From Yoonia sp. F2084L (GTDB lineage: Bacteria; Pseudomonadota; Alphaproteobacteria; Rhodobacterales; Rhodobacteraceae): a DNA stretch of 64,000 nucleotides. Under the pieces are notes generated by a model that was not told the DNA's origin, made no database searches, and saw only the letters and a list, made by a program, of their open reading frames with translations. Both the position numbers and the translations under genes were made by a program. Shown here piece after piece: positions 47,271 through 56,942 of the stretch. The stretch covers positions 62,001-126,000 of the forward strand of contig NZ_JALKAH010000001.1 in NCBI RefSeq assembly GCF_023015625.1, written 5' to 3'. Within the stretch, counting starts at the first letter, position 1; every line of letters begins with the position of its first letter.

Positions 47271-47791
47271 TGGCACGGGTGGTTATTGTGGCAATGCTTC
47301 TGTCGGCGGCGGTCCTTGGTGGGGTCCTCTACTACCAGCAGGTCTATGCCTATTATGACGAAGTGCAGGCAGACGCGGATGCCGTGATGCTGACCTCTGT
47401 CAGCACCGGCGAGGCTGAACCCATCGTCGTGCAGAACTTTGAAGGCATCGACGCGATCAGCAGCCCGCTGCGTTATCGCGCCTGCTTTGAAACGACGCTG
47501 AGCCAAGCGATGCTGACCGAAACCTTTGTGATCGTTGAAAACGCAGAACCGCGCGTCGCGCCCGGCTGGTTTGACTGTTTTGATGCGGTGCAAATCGGGG
47601 CTGATCTGCGCACCGAAGCGATTGCCTTCATGGGCATCGAGAACGTGCAATACGGCATCGACCGGATCGTCGCGATCTACCCTGACGGGCGCGGCTATGC
47701 CTGGCACCAGATCAATGCATGCGGCGAGGTTGTGTTTGACGGCAACCCCGTTCCCGAAGACTGCCCACCCCTTCCTGAAAGCACCCAGTAA
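47270..47791 (+). CDS. Small membrane-anchored protein between glyQ and glyS (DUF6446-type)
   Basis: 173 residues. Residues 3-25 form one hydrophobic signal-anchor helix, with an extracytoplasmic domain rich in acidic residues. Four Cys (near 70, 102, 150 and 165) could make disulfides. The family is, to my knowledge, annotated only as DUF6446 in Rhodobacteraceae, always at this place. The ATG overlaps the glyQ stop by one base, and its own stop overlaps the glyS ATG by one base, so translation of all three is coupled. The function is unknown. Confidence 0.85.
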   Translation: MARVVIVAMLLSAAVLGGVLYYQQVYAYYDEVQADADAVMLTSVSTGEAEPIVVQNFEGIDAISSPLRYRACFETTLSQAMLTETFVIVENAEPRVAPGWFDCFDAVQIGADLRTEAIAFMGIENVQYGIDRIVAIYPDGRGYAWHQINACGEVVFDGNPVPEDCPPLPESTQ

Positions 47792-50085
47792 TGCCTGATC
47801 TTCTGATTGAACTCTTCTCCGAGGAAATCCCCGCACGGATGCAAACCCGTGCCGCGGATGACCTGCGCAAGCTGGTCACGGATGGTCTGGTCGAGGCGGG
47901 ACTGACTTATGCAGGTGCTGCAGCGTTTTCGACTCCGCGCCGTTTGACACTGTCGATTGACGGGCTGACGGCGGAAAGTAAGGCTGTGCGCGAAGAGCGC
48001 AAAGGGCCAAAGGTTGGCGCGCCGGATCAGGCCATCGAAGGCTTCCTGCGCGGTGCTGGTGTGGCGCGCGAAGACCTTGAGGTCCGCGATGATAAAAAGG
48101 GTCAGGTTTACTTTGCCGTGATCGAAAAGCCGGGGCGGATGGCTGCGGATATCATCGCTGAAGTGCTGGAAAAAGCAGTGCGGAATTTCCCTTGGCCCAA
48201 GTCGATGCGCTGGGGTGAGGGTAGCCTGAAATGGGTGCGTCCGCTACACTCTATCCTTTGCATTCTGACGGATGAGGCCGGGGCCGCCGTCGTGCCACTT
48301 GACGTTGATGGCATTAAATCCGGGAACACAACGCAGGGGCATCGCTTCCTTGCGCCGGATCCATTTTCTGTCATGAATTTAGATGACTACGAGGCGAAGC
48401 TCAAGCGCGAAAATGTCGTGCTGCGTGCCGATGAACGGGCCGAGGCGATCTGGAACGAGGCGACAACGCAGGCCTTTGCGCTGGGCCTTGAAGTCGTCGA
48501 GGACAAGGGGCTGCTGGCAGAGGTAGCGGGGCTGGTCGAGTGGCCTGTTGTCTTGCTGGGCCAGATTGATGACGCGTTTCTGGGCCTGCCGCCCGAGGTG
48601 CTGCAAACCTCGATGAAAGAGCACCAGAAATTCTTTTCCGTGCGCAACCCCAAGACCGGCCGGATTGAGCGTTTCGTGACCGTCGCCAACATGGAAACCT
48701 CTGACAATGGCGCGACCATTCTGGCCGGCAACCAAAAGGTGCTGTCAGCGCGTCTGGCCGATGCGAAATTCTTCTGGGAGAACGACCTGCGCGTGGCGAA
48801 GGCGGGGATGCAGCCGTGGCTGGATAGCCTCGCGAATGTCACCTTCCACAACAAACTGGGCAGTCAGAAAGACCGGATTGAACGCATCGCGGCGCTGGCG
48901 CGCGCGATTGCGCCAAGCGTGGGTGCTGATCCTGATCTAGCGGAGCAGGCAGCGCGCGTCGCCAAGGCCGATCTGTCTTCGGAAATGGTCTATGAATTCC
49001 CTGAATTGCAGGGGTTGATGGGGCGCTACTATGCCGCTGAGGCGAGCTTAGACGCACAGGTCGCTGCGGCCTGCGAAGAACACTATTCCCCGCTGGGGCC
49101 ATCGGATGATGTGCCGACGGCGCCGATCTCGGTCGCCGTCGCGCTGGCCGACAAGATCGACACGCTGACAGGGTTCTGGGCGATTGATGAGAAACCGACC
49201 GGGAGCAAGGACCCGTTTGCGCTGCGCCGCGCGGCGCTGGGGGTTATTCGGTTGGTTTTGGAGAACGGACTTGCTTCGGAATTGAAAGCGGTGATTGAGC
49301 ACGCTTACGACAAGTTATTGGAGCACTACAAGAGTCGCTTCGCTCTGACTTTCAAGACAACCTCGGGCAGTCATCGCCAACCGCATGCCGATACGCTTGC
49401 AATGAAAGAACCTGCCGCATCCGATCCGTTTTGGTGGATTGATCTTTCAATTTTGTCGCAAAACTTCGCCGATGATGCAGACGCTTTTGATGCGTTAACC
49501 AAGCGTGATATGTTTGACGAAACGAAATTCGCTCGTTTGTTCGAGAAAGAGCCCGTCGTTGAGAGCCTCCTCTCCTTCTTCCACGACCGTCTCAAAGTAT
49601 TCCTCCGTGACAAGGGCATCCGCCACGATATCATCGACGCCTGCATCGCGATGCCGGGCAATGATGACCTGACGCTGCTGGTCAAACGGGCCGAGGCGCT
49701 GGCCGAAACCCTTGCCACCGACGATGGCGAAAACCTGCTGCAAGGCTTCAAGCGCGCCAATAACATCCTGACCCAGGCCGAGGAAAAGGATGGGGTGGAG
49801 TATTCCTATGGGGCCGACGTCAAATTCGCCGAAGATGACGCCGAGAAGGCGCTTTTCGCGGCCCTTGATGCTGCAGATGCAAAGATCGCCCCGGCGATGG
49901 CTGCCGAAGAATTCAGCACGGCAATGACCGCTATGGCGGCACTTCGCGCACCGATTGATGCATTTTTCACCGATGTGCAAGTCAACGCCGACAGTGAAAT
50001 CCTGCGCCGTAACAGGCTTAACCTGTTGTCACGGATCAGAAATATCTGTCTGAGCGTCGCCGACCTGACCAAAATCGAAGGCTAG
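47791..50085 (+). CDS. glyS: Glycine-tRNA ligase beta subunit
   Basis: 764 residues, slightly longer than the usual 690-700. It starts with PDLLIELFSEEIPARM, the conserved family N-terminus, followed by GPRR-like RKGPKVGAPDQAIEGF and HQKFFSV near 270, and ends with a tRNA-binding helical domain. The extra length comes from an insertion in the C-terminal third (about residues 510-545, between HYKSRF and FWWIDL). The start overlaps the preceding gene by one base. Confidence 0.96.
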   Translation: MPDLLIELFSEEIPARMQTRAADDLRKLVTDGLVEAGLTYAGAAAFSTPRRLTLSIDGLTAESKAVREERKGPKVGAPDQAIEGFLRGAGVAREDLEVRDDKKGQVYFAVIEKPGRMAADIIAEVLEKAVRNFPWPKSMRWGEGSLKWVRPLHSILCILTDEAGAAVVPLDVDGIKSGNTTQGHRFLAPDPFSVMNLDDYEAKLKRENVVLRADERAEAIWNEATTQAFALGLEVVEDKGLLAEVAGLVEWPVVLLGQIDDAFLGLPPEVLQTSMKEHQKFFSVRNPKTGRIERFVTVANMETSDNGATILAGNQKVLSARLADAKFFWENDLRVAKAGMQPWLDSLANVTFHNKLGSQKDRIERIAALARAIAPSVGADPDLAEQAARVAKADLSSEMVYEFPELQGLMGRYYAAEASLDAQVAAACEEHYSPLGPSDDVPTAPISVAVALADKIDTLTGFWAIDEKPTGSKDPFALRRAALGVIRLVLENGLASELKAVIEHAYDKLLEHYKSRFALTFKTTSGSHRQPHADTLAMKEPAASDPFWWIDLSILSQNFADDADAFDALTKRDMFDETKFARLFEKEPVVESLLSFFHDRLKVFLRDKGIRHDIIDACIAMPGNDDLTLLVKRAEALAETLATDDGENLLQGFKRANNILTQAEEKDGVEYSYGADVKFAEDDAEKALFAALDAADAKIAPAMAAEEFSTAMTAMAALRAPIDAFFTDVQVNADSEILRRNRLNLLSRIRNICLSVADLTKIEG

Positions 50086-50163
50086 ACGCAAAAACTGTAA
50101 ACTTAGGTATACAGATCGCTGTTTTGTCTTCTATGCTGCACCTGAACAATAATCGGTGCCGCA

Positions 50164-52719
50164 GTGCAGCAACAGACAACATATGGGCCTTTGACGCTTA
50201 TTACACCGACAGCCGCCATGAAGGCGTCGGTGCACGGTGGGCGTGCGAAATGCCTGCAACGTCTGGTGCGTCTGGACATGCCGGTGCCTGTCACCGTTGC
50301 GCTATCTTTTCAAGCTGTCCACGAAGCAGCCTTGGGCAATCTGCCTGACATGACAGCACTTTTGGCGCCCTTTGGTGATGCTCCACTTTTGTCGGTGCGC
50401 CCGTCCAGCCAAGACCCTGATTGGGGGGGGCCGAGTGCGATCCTGAACGTCGGCATGAATGACGCGCGGCTGGCCGAACTGACCCAACGGATCGGTGCGG
50501 AACCTGCCACCAAGCTATATCTGCGGTTCGTGCAATCCTACGCAATCCATGTGGCGCGTCTGGACCCGGATGAGTTTTATTTGCCCGATGTGGCCGACGC
50601 GGCCAGCCTGAAGACGATGCTGGACACGTTTGAATTCGAGACTGATGAAACCTTCCCGCAAGACCCCGCCGTGCAATTGGCAGAGGTGCTGCGGTCAATG
50701 GCCCGCGCCTGGGATGGCACAACCGCCCGCCTGCTGCGCCAAGCGAAAGGCGCGCCTGCGAATGCGGGTCTTGGCCTTGTGGTGCAGGCGATGGCCTTGG
50801 GTGCCGGGCAGGGTGAATGCGGCCAAGGCGTGATGCAATTTGTTGATTCCACCACTGGCCAGCCAAAGATTATTGGCCGCTACATCAGCGAAAGCAAAAG
50901 CCAAGGCTATGATGTCGCCCCCGATACCGAAGGCGCGATTTATCTGACCCGTGATCCGCGCGGTCCTGCGCTTGAAGATATCTGTCCCGCGCAATACGCC
51001 CAACTGGTGTCTTACGGTGATATCTGCCGCCGCCGCCTGCGCGAAGACATGGAAGTGAAGTTCACGCTTCAGGATGGGGTTGTGCAGATTCTGGATGCGG
51101 TGCGCGTCCAGCGTACATCGCGCGCTTCGGTTAAGATCGCGGTCGCTTTGGCCGAAGACGGTGTGATCCCGCGCGAAGAGGCGGTGATGCGGGTAAAGCC
51201 CTCGGCCCTGTCCGAGCTGTTGCACCGGCAGATTGACCCTAACGCCGACCGCGATGTGATTGTCGGCGGAATTGCCGCGAGCCCCGGTGCGGCCTCTGGG
51301 CGGATCGTTCTGACCGCGCATGATGCGCAGGCCAGCGCCGCGCGTGGCGAGCCATGTGTTCTGGTCCGCCGCGAAACTACACCCGAAGATATTCGTGGCA
51401 TGCATGCTGCCAGCGCTGTTTTGACAATGCGCGGTGGTGTCACAAGCCATGCGGCAGTGATCGGCCGCGGGATCGGTCTGCCTTGTGTTGTTGGCGCATC
51501 TGATCTGACCATTGATCGCAAGAATGGCCGCATCATCACCCCGGATGGCCGCCAGTTTCAGGCGGGTGAGACGATTACCGTTGATGGCAGTACCGGTCAG
51601 ATTCTGGTCGGCGAGCCCCCAATGCTGGAGGCCGCACTTGATGGTGCATTCCAGACGCTTCTAGAATGGGCGGATGAGTTTCGCGACATTGGTGTGCGTG
51701 CCAATGCCGACACGCCCGCAGACGCCCAAACGGCCCAGAACTTTGCCGCCGAAGGTATTGGCCTGTGCCGGACCGAGCATATGTTTTTTGATGGCGACCG
51801 TCTTGGTGTGATGCGCGAAATGATCTTTGCCGAGGAAAGCGATGATCGGCGTGCCGTTCTTGATCGCTTGCTGCCGATGCAACGCGCCGATTTTCAGGCC
51901 TTGTTTGAGATTATGGCCGGGAAAACGGTTTGTGTTCGGCTGTTTGACCCACCGCTGCATGAATTCCTGCCCTCTGATAAGGCAGGTATGCGGGATTTGG
52001 CCGAACAGGTCGCTTTGCCCATTTCTGACGTCATAGAACGGGTAGAGGCAATGGCCGAATACAACCCGATGCTGGGGATGCGCGGCGTTCGTTTGGGGAT
52101 CGCGATCCCCGAAATCTACGACATGCAGGCGCGTGCGATTTTTGAGGCGATGGTCGCCGTCAGCGAAAAGGGAATTTCGATTAACGTCGAGATCATGATC
52201 CCGCTGGTTAGTGCCGTGCGCGAAGTCGAATTGATGAAAGCGCGTATTGATGGTGTCGCCAATGCGGTGCGGGCCAAAAGCAATGCGCAGTTCGCCTACA
52301 GTCTGGGTGTGATGGTCGAGACACCACGTGCGGCCTTGCGCGCCCAAGATATCGCGGCCCATGCTGAGTTCATCTCTTTTGGCACCAATGATCTGACACA
52401 GATGACCTATGGTTTGTCGCGCGACGACGCGGGACGCTTTATGTCTTCATACGTGCAGCAGGGTGTTTATGCCGAAGATCCGTTTCACACCCTTGATATC
52501 GAAGGTGTGGGCGAGTTGATTTCAATGGGCGCCGAGCGGGGGCGGGCAGGGCGGCCGGATGTGGTGCTGTCGCTTTGTGGCGAACATGGCGGTGACCGTT
52601 CCGCCATCGCATTCTGCCGCGCGCAGCAGTTCGACTACATCTCATGCTCACCGTTTCGTGTTCCCGTTGCGCGACTCACCGCCGCTCAGCTTGCTCTCGC
52701 CGAGCGGGTGCTCAGCTAA
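50164..52719 (+). CDS. PPDK-like PEP-utilising enzyme with degraded nucleotide domain
   Basis: 851 residues from a GTG at 50164; no upstream start is in frame and no clear ribosome site is visible. The phosphohistidine domain is intact (GGVTSHAAVIGRG, His429), and the C-terminal PEP/pyruvate barrel is complete, with catalytic Cys805 in LSLCGEHGGD and GLCRTEHMFF near 535. The N-terminal ATP-grasp half aligns with PPDK, but key residues differ: Glu323 to Lys and Gln335 to Asp in the region near 300. The spacing (His and Cys both about 26 earlier than in C. symbiosum PPDK) is otherwise kept. It may be a diverged PPDK or a phosphotransferase with another donor. It lies 78 bases after glyS. Confidence 0.85.
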   Translation: MQQQTTYGPLTLITPTAAMKASVHGGRAKCLQRLVRLDMPVPVTVALSFQAVHEAALGNLPDMTALLAPFGDAPLLSVRPSSQDPDWGGPSAILNVGMNDARLAELTQRIGAEPATKLYLRFVQSYAIHVARLDPDEFYLPDVADAASLKTMLDTFEFETDETFPQDPAVQLAEVLRSMARAWDGTTARLLRQAKGAPANAGLGLVVQAMALGAGQGECGQGVMQFVDSTTGQPKIIGRYISESKSQGYDVAPDTEGAIYLTRDPRGPALEDICPAQYAQLVSYGDICRRRLREDMEVKFTLQDGVVQILDAVRVQRTSRASVKIAVALAEDGVIPREEAVMRVKPSALSELLHRQIDPNADRDVIVGGIAASPGAASGRIVLTAHDAQASAARGEPCVLVRRETTPEDIRGMHAASAVLTMRGGVTSHAAVIGRGIGLPCVVGASDLTIDRKNGRIITPDGRQFQAGETITVDGSTGQILVGEPPMLEAALDGAFQTLLEWADEFRDIGVRANADTPADAQTAQNFAAEGIGLCRTEHMFFDGDRLGVMREMIFAEESDDRRAVLDRLLPMQRADFQALFEIMAGKTVCVRLFDPPLHEFLPSDKAGMRDLAEQVALPISDVIERVEAMAEYNPMLGMRGVRLGIAIPEIYDMQARAIFEAMVAVSEKGISINVEIMIPLVSAVREVELMKARIDGVANAVRAKSNAQFAYSLGVMVETPRAALRAQDIAAHAEFISFGTNDLTQMTYGLSRDDAGRFMSSYVQQGVYAEDPFHTLDIEGVGELISMGAERGRAGRPDVVLSLCGEHGGDRSAIAFCRAQQFDYISCSPFRVPVARLTAAQLALAERVLS

Positions 52720-52908
52720 CTCACCACCAGATATTGTGGCATATATGCCGCGATGGGCTCAGTTTTGGGAAATAGTCCCTGCCGCCGCCCTGTCTGTGTT
52801 GCCGCTTTCTGAACAGTCCGGGCCAAGGGGTAGACCTTCCCACTGGTTTCCCTTAAGGACAGCCGCGCTAGCGCGGGGCAATGCCGCGTCGTTTCCTGGG
52901 TGGGAAAA

Positions 52909-53577
52909 ATGACTGTTATTAAGGCGATTATCGCCGCAATTTCTGCGGCAACCATTTGTGTTGGGGCATCTGCCGCCTCAGCCGATGAACTACTTGCAAG
53001 CCGGTTGGGTGCGATTCTGGGTCAAGAGCGTCAGGCGCTTTCTGTTGTGCCCGATAACCGCCTCAGCGCGTTGACAAGCCTGCCGCCTGCGGGCGAGCGT
53101 GGCGTCGCCACGCAAAGTGGCGTGATCTATGATCGTGAGTTTTTGGCGGCACAGCCTTTCGTGGAAGGTGGCGCTGAATGGGAGTGCTTGTCCGAGGCGC
53201 TTTACTTTGAGGCCCGCGGCGAAAGCGTTCGCGGCATGTTTGCTGTGGGTGAAGTGATCCTGAACCGCGTCGACAGCGATGCCTACCCCGACACGCTTTG
53301 CGGTGTGATCAATCAGGGTACTGGCCGCCGCTATGCCTGCCAGTTCACCTATACCTGCGACGGGAAGCCGGAAACGATTGCTGAGCCGCGGTCTTGGGAA
53401 CGCGTTGGCAAGGTTGCCCGTATCTTGATTGACGGCGTTCCGCGCGCATTGACCGGTGGTGCGACGCACTATCACACAAAATCCGTGAATCCGTCTTGGG
53501 CACAACGTTTTCCGCGCACCGCAGCGATTGGGTATCACTATTTCTACCGTCAACCTGTGCGCACAGCGTCCAAGTAA
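52909..53577 (+). CDS. SleB-type cell wall hydrolase
   Basis: 222 residues from the ATG at 52909 (GGTGGGA upstream; a GTG 9 bases earlier is also in frame). Residues 1-26 are a Sec signal peptide (AIIAAISAATICVGASAASA). The C-terminal Hydrolase_2 domain has CLSEALYFEARGES near 87, with the catalytic Glu, and later ALTGGATHYHTKSVNPSW. Related SleB/CwlJ enzymes cleave peptidoglycan glycan strands. In this non-sporulating group it is a periplasmic cell-wall remodelling enzyme. Confidence 0.92.
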   Translation: MTVIKAIIAAISAATICVGASAASADELLASRLGAILGQERQALSVVPDNRLSALTSLPPAGERGVATQSGVIYDREFLAAQPFVEGGAEWECLSEALYFEARGESVRGMFAVGEVILNRVDSDAYPDTLCGVINQGTGRRYACQFTYTCDGKPETIAEPRSWERVGKVARILIDGVPRALTGGATHYHTKSVNPSWAQRFPRTAAIGYHYFYRQPVRTASK

Positions 53578-53671
53578 CGTCGCATGATTGCGGGTGAGCG
53601 TCGCGCTGACGCTTGCCGCTATCTGCTCCTCTTAGTATCTGGAGAGGAGATATCTGCGATGGAACGCCACA

Positions 53672-54592
53672 ATGACCGATGACATTCGCCTTGCCTTTGC
53701 CCACCCAAGCGAGCGTGCAGAGGCCAGCAGCCAAGCCCCTTGCGACCGCATTTCATTGCGCGATTACACTGTCGAGGTCGAAATCGGTGCGTTTCAGCAA
53801 GAGCGCGGCACTCTGCAGCGGGTCCGGTTCAATGTGGTTGTTGAAGTGCTTCCTCTCAGCGGACCTATTGACGACGATGTTGATCGCATCTTGTCCTACG
53901 ACAAGGTGACCGAAGCCATTAGTATTGAGCTGGAAGCCGAACGCATCAACCTGCTTGAAACGCTCGCCGCGCGGGTGGCGGAACGGATATTGCTGGAACC
54001 GCAGGCAGAGCGCGTCTTTGTCCGCATAGAAAAATTGGATCGTGGGCCATTTTCACTGGGTGTTGAAATTGTCCGCTCGCGAGATGGTGTTGATCTGGCT
54101 GGCCAAGACCATGTGGAGGCGCCGCATCCGCGTGTGGTTTATCTGTCAAATGGGGCTGCCAGTTCACCGCATCTGACCACGTGGATTGATCAATTGGCTG
54201 CGATGGATGCCCCTTTGATTGTCTGCGTTGGTCCGGCCGATGTGGTGGCCCCGCAGGCGGGCAATGCGCTGGCGCAACGCCGGATTGATTTACTGGCGAT
54301 CGAGCAAAACGCATGGGCTTTGGCCGCGCGCGACCGTCGCTGCATGGTTGTAGGTACGCGGACCGAATTGGACTGGGCGATGAAGAACGACCAGATTTGC
54401 ATCTGGGCCCCGTCCAAGATTGTGTTGGATGCCGTCGATGGTCCCTCGGCCAGTCCGCGCGACGCCGTGGCGCTGGTGGCTTGGTTTGCAGGCGATATCG
54501 AGGCCAAAGAGCTGCTTGTCATTGGTGCCGATGCACCGCTGACGTCAGTTCCAGTCCGTGCAATTGGCGCGGATGCCCAAGATATAAAATGA
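53672..54592 (+). CDS. folB: Dihydroneopterin aldolase fused to a kinase-fold-like domain
   Basis: 306 residues, over twice the usual 120. Residues about 24-140 are a FolB domain, with IGAFQQERG near the N-terminus and the catalytic Lys in RIEKLD near 113. FolB splits 7,8-dihydroneopterin in folate synthesis. Residues about 150-306 resemble the amino-acid-kinase fold: LTTWIDQLAAMDAPLIVCVGP, then RIDLLAIEQNAWALA, then WAPSKIVLDAVDGP and DAVALVAWFAGDIEAKELLVIGAD. The glycine-rich kinase loops look degenerate. The ATG is not well placed for the strong GGAGAGGAGA site 22-31 bases upstream. Its stop overlaps folP in ATGA. Confidence 0.85.
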   Translation: MTDDIRLAFAHPSERAEASSQAPCDRISLRDYTVEVEIGAFQQERGTLQRVRFNVVVEVLPLSGPIDDDVDRILSYDKVTEAISIELEAERINLLETLAARVAERILLEPQAERVFVRIEKLDRGPFSLGVEIVRSRDGVDLAGQDHVEAPHPRVVYLSNGAASSPHLTTWIDQLAAMDAPLIVCVGPADVVAPQAGNALAQRRIDLLAIEQNAWALAARDRRCMVVGTRTELDWAMKNDQICIWAPSKIVLDAVDGPSASPRDAVALVAWFAGDIEAKELLVIGADAPLTSVPVRAIGADAQDIK

Positions 54593-55602
54593 CCCGGTAT
54601 TTTCGCCCCGTCACGCGATTTGGCGATGTGCCGACGCGCACCAGCCTGCCTTTGGCGGGTGGTTTGTGCTGGTTTGACACAGTTGCCATGCATGAACGCG
54701 GCGGCGGCATGACGATGGTTCCGGCCAGTGAAGCGCCAGCGGACATTCTTGATAACCTGGTCCGTGCACGGGCCCCGATTGCCGGCATGTTGATGAATGC
54801 TCCGCAAATTATGGGTATTTTGAATGTCACGCCGGACAGTTTTTCAGACGGCGGTCAGTTCAATGCGCCAGAGCGGGCGTTAGAGCGCGCGCTGGCGATG
54901 CAGACAGAAGGTGCGGCGATTATTGACATAGGCGGTGAAAGCACCCGCCCGGGTGCCGCTGAAGTGCCGGTCGCGGATGAAATTGCGCGCACCGCACCTG
55001 TCATTGGGGCAATCCGCGCGCAAAGCGACGTGCCTATTTCCATTGATACCCGCAAGGCTGCGGTCGGTGCAGCGGCCCTTGATGCAGGGGCCACACTGGT
55101 GAATGATGTGGCGGCCTTTACCTTTGATCCGACCCTTGCCGATGTTGCAGCGAAAGCAGGTGCACCGGTTTGCATCATGCACGCACAAGGCGCGCCTGCC
55201 ACGATGCAGGATGATCCCAGTTACGACGATGTCTTGTTGGACGTGTATGATTTTCTGAGTGAACGGGCCGATGCAGCTGTTGCCGCTGGCATCCCGCGTG
55301 ACCGAATTGTCGTCGATCCCGGCATTGGCTTTGGCAAAACGCTGGAACACAATCTGATCTTGCTGCGTGGCATAGCACTTTTTCACGCTTTGGGATGTCC
55401 GATTTTGCTGGGCGCGTCGCGCAAACGCTTTATCGGCACCATCGGCGGCGGCAATGACGCAAGCGACCGTGTCGGCGGTTCTGTGTCCGTGGCTCTTTTT
55501 GGTGCAAGGCAGGGCGTGCAAATCCTGCGGGTCCACGATATATTCGCCACCAAACAAGCATTAGACTTGGAATGGGCAATCGGCGGGGCGGCAATGACAT
55601 GA
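54589..55602 (+). CDS. folP: Dihydropteroate synthase
   Basis: 337 residues; the ATG overlaps the folB stop. It joins p-aminobenzoate to the pterin pyrophosphate, the target of sulfonamides. [41 protein letters not shown] and GASRKRFIG are all present. The first 78 residues are an N-terminal extension typical of this group, and an internal ATG just before NAPQIMG would give the short form. The stop overlaps the glmM start in ATGA. Confidence 0.96.
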   Translation: MTRYFRPVTRFGDVPTRTSLPLAGGLCWFDTVAMHERGGGMTMVPASEAPADILDNLVRARAPIAGMLMNAPQIMGILNVTPDSFSDGGQFNAPERALERALAMQTEGAAIIDIGGESTRPGAAEVPVADEIARTAPVIGAIRAQSDVPISIDTRKAAVGAAALDAGATLVNDVAAFTFDPTLADVAAKAGAPVCIMHAQGAPATMQDDPSYDDVLLDVYDFLSERADAAVAAGIPRDRIVVDPGIGFGKTLEHNLILLRGIALFHALGCPILLGASRKRFIGTIGGGNDASDRVGGSVSVALFGARQGVQILRVHDIFATKQALDLEWAIGGAAMT

Positions 55603-56942
55603 CACGCAAACTCTTTGGTACTGACGGTGTGCGCGGTCAGGCGAACACCTACCCGATGACCGCCGATATGGCCTTGAAGATCGGTGCGGCGGCGGGACGA
55701 TATTTCCGCAACGATGGCTCAAACGGGCATCGGGTCGTGATCGGCAAAGACACACGGTTGTCTGGCTATATGTTTGAAAGTGCCCTGACCGCCGGTTTGA
55801 CCAGCACGGGCATGAATGTGCTGTTGTTGGGGCCTGTCCCGACGCCTGCGGTCGGGCTGCTAACAACGTCGATGCGGGCTGATGTGGGCATCATGATCTC
55901 TGCGAGCCATAACCCGCATCATGACAATGGCATCAAATTCTTTGGGCCCGATGGGTTCAAACTATCTGACGATGCAGAGACCGAGATTGAAGCCCTGATC
56001 GCAAGCGACATTGAACCTGCGCAGGCGCAGAACATCGGTCGGGCCAAGCGGATTGACGATGGGCGCTTTCGCTATGCGGAACGGATTAAATCGACTTTCC
56101 CGGCGGGTATGCGGCTTGATGGGCTTAAGGTTGTCATTGATTGCGCCAATGGCGCCGCGCATCGCGTCGCACCCGAGGTACTGTGGGAGTTGGGTGCAAC
56201 TGTTATCCCCGTGGGGGTCAGCCCGGATGGTTTCAACATCAATGAAAACTGTGGTTCAACTGATCCATCGACGGCGGCTGCTGCGATCCTGCGCGAGGGC
56301 GCGCATGTTGGTATTTGCCTTGATGGTGATGCAGACCGGGTGATGATCCTGGATGAAAAAGGCCAGGTCGCGGATGGTGATCAACTGATGGCGCTGATGG
56401 CCGGGCGCTGGGCTGATCAGGAGCGTTTACAGGGCGGCACTTTGGTGGCGACAGTGATGTCCAACCTTGGGCTTGAACGATATCTTGACGGACGCGGTTT
56501 GCGGCTGGAACGGACCGCCGTAGGTGACCGCTATGTGGTTGAGGCCATGCGTGCCGGTGGTTGGAATTTGGGTGGCGAGCAATCCGGCCATATCGTGATG
56601 ACCGACTATGCGACGACGGGTGACGGTCTGTTGGCAGGTTTGCAGTTCTTGGCGGCGATGATTGAGACGGGTCAACCCGCAAGTGCGTTGACCAAGAGCT
56701 TTGAAACGGTGCCTCAGATGCTTAAGAACGTACGCTACGCTGTGGGGCAGGACCCATTGGGAGTTGATCTGGTCAAGAAATCCATCGCAGAGGCCGAAAT
56801 CAAACTGGTCGGCAAAGGCCGCCTGTTGATCCGTAAATCAGGGACCGAGCCTTTGATCCGCGTTATGGCGGAATGCGAAGACGACGACCTGCTTGCGCAG
56901 GTCGTCGATGGGATCGTGGCCGAGGTTGAAGCCGCCGTTTAG
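55599..56942 (+). CDS. glmM: Phosphoglucosamine mutase
   Basis: 447 residues, the usual size. It interconverts glucosamine-6-phosphate and glucosamine-1-phosphate for UDP-GlcNAc synthesis. The GTDGVRG start, the phosphoserine loop in [13 protein letters not shown] near 100, the metal-binding DGDADR near 245, and the sugar-binding GEQSGHI and [10 protein letters not shown] segments are all present. The start overlaps folP by 4 bases, so folB-folP-glmM form a coupled unit. Confidence 0.97.
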   Translation: MTRKLFGTDGVRGQANTYPMTADMALKIGAAAGRYFRNDGSNGHRVVIGKDTRLSGYMFESALTAGLTSTGMNVLLLGPVPTPAVGLLTTSMRADVGIMISASHNPHHDNGIKFFGPDGFKLSDDAETEIEALIASDIEPAQAQNIGRAKRIDDGRFRYAERIKSTFPAGMRLDGLKVVIDCANGAAHRVAPEVLWELGATVIPVGVSPDGFNINENCGSTDPSTAAAAILREGAHVGICLDGDADRVMILDEKGQVADGDQLMALMAGRWADQERLQGGTLVATVMSNLGLERYLDGRGLRLERTAVGDRYVVEAMRAGGWNLGGEQSGHIVMTDYATTGDGLLAGLQFLAAMIETGQPASALTKSFETVPQMLKNVRYAVGQDPLGVDLVKKSIAEAEIKLVGKGRLLIRKSGTEPLIRVMAECEDDDLLAQVVDGIVAEVEAAV

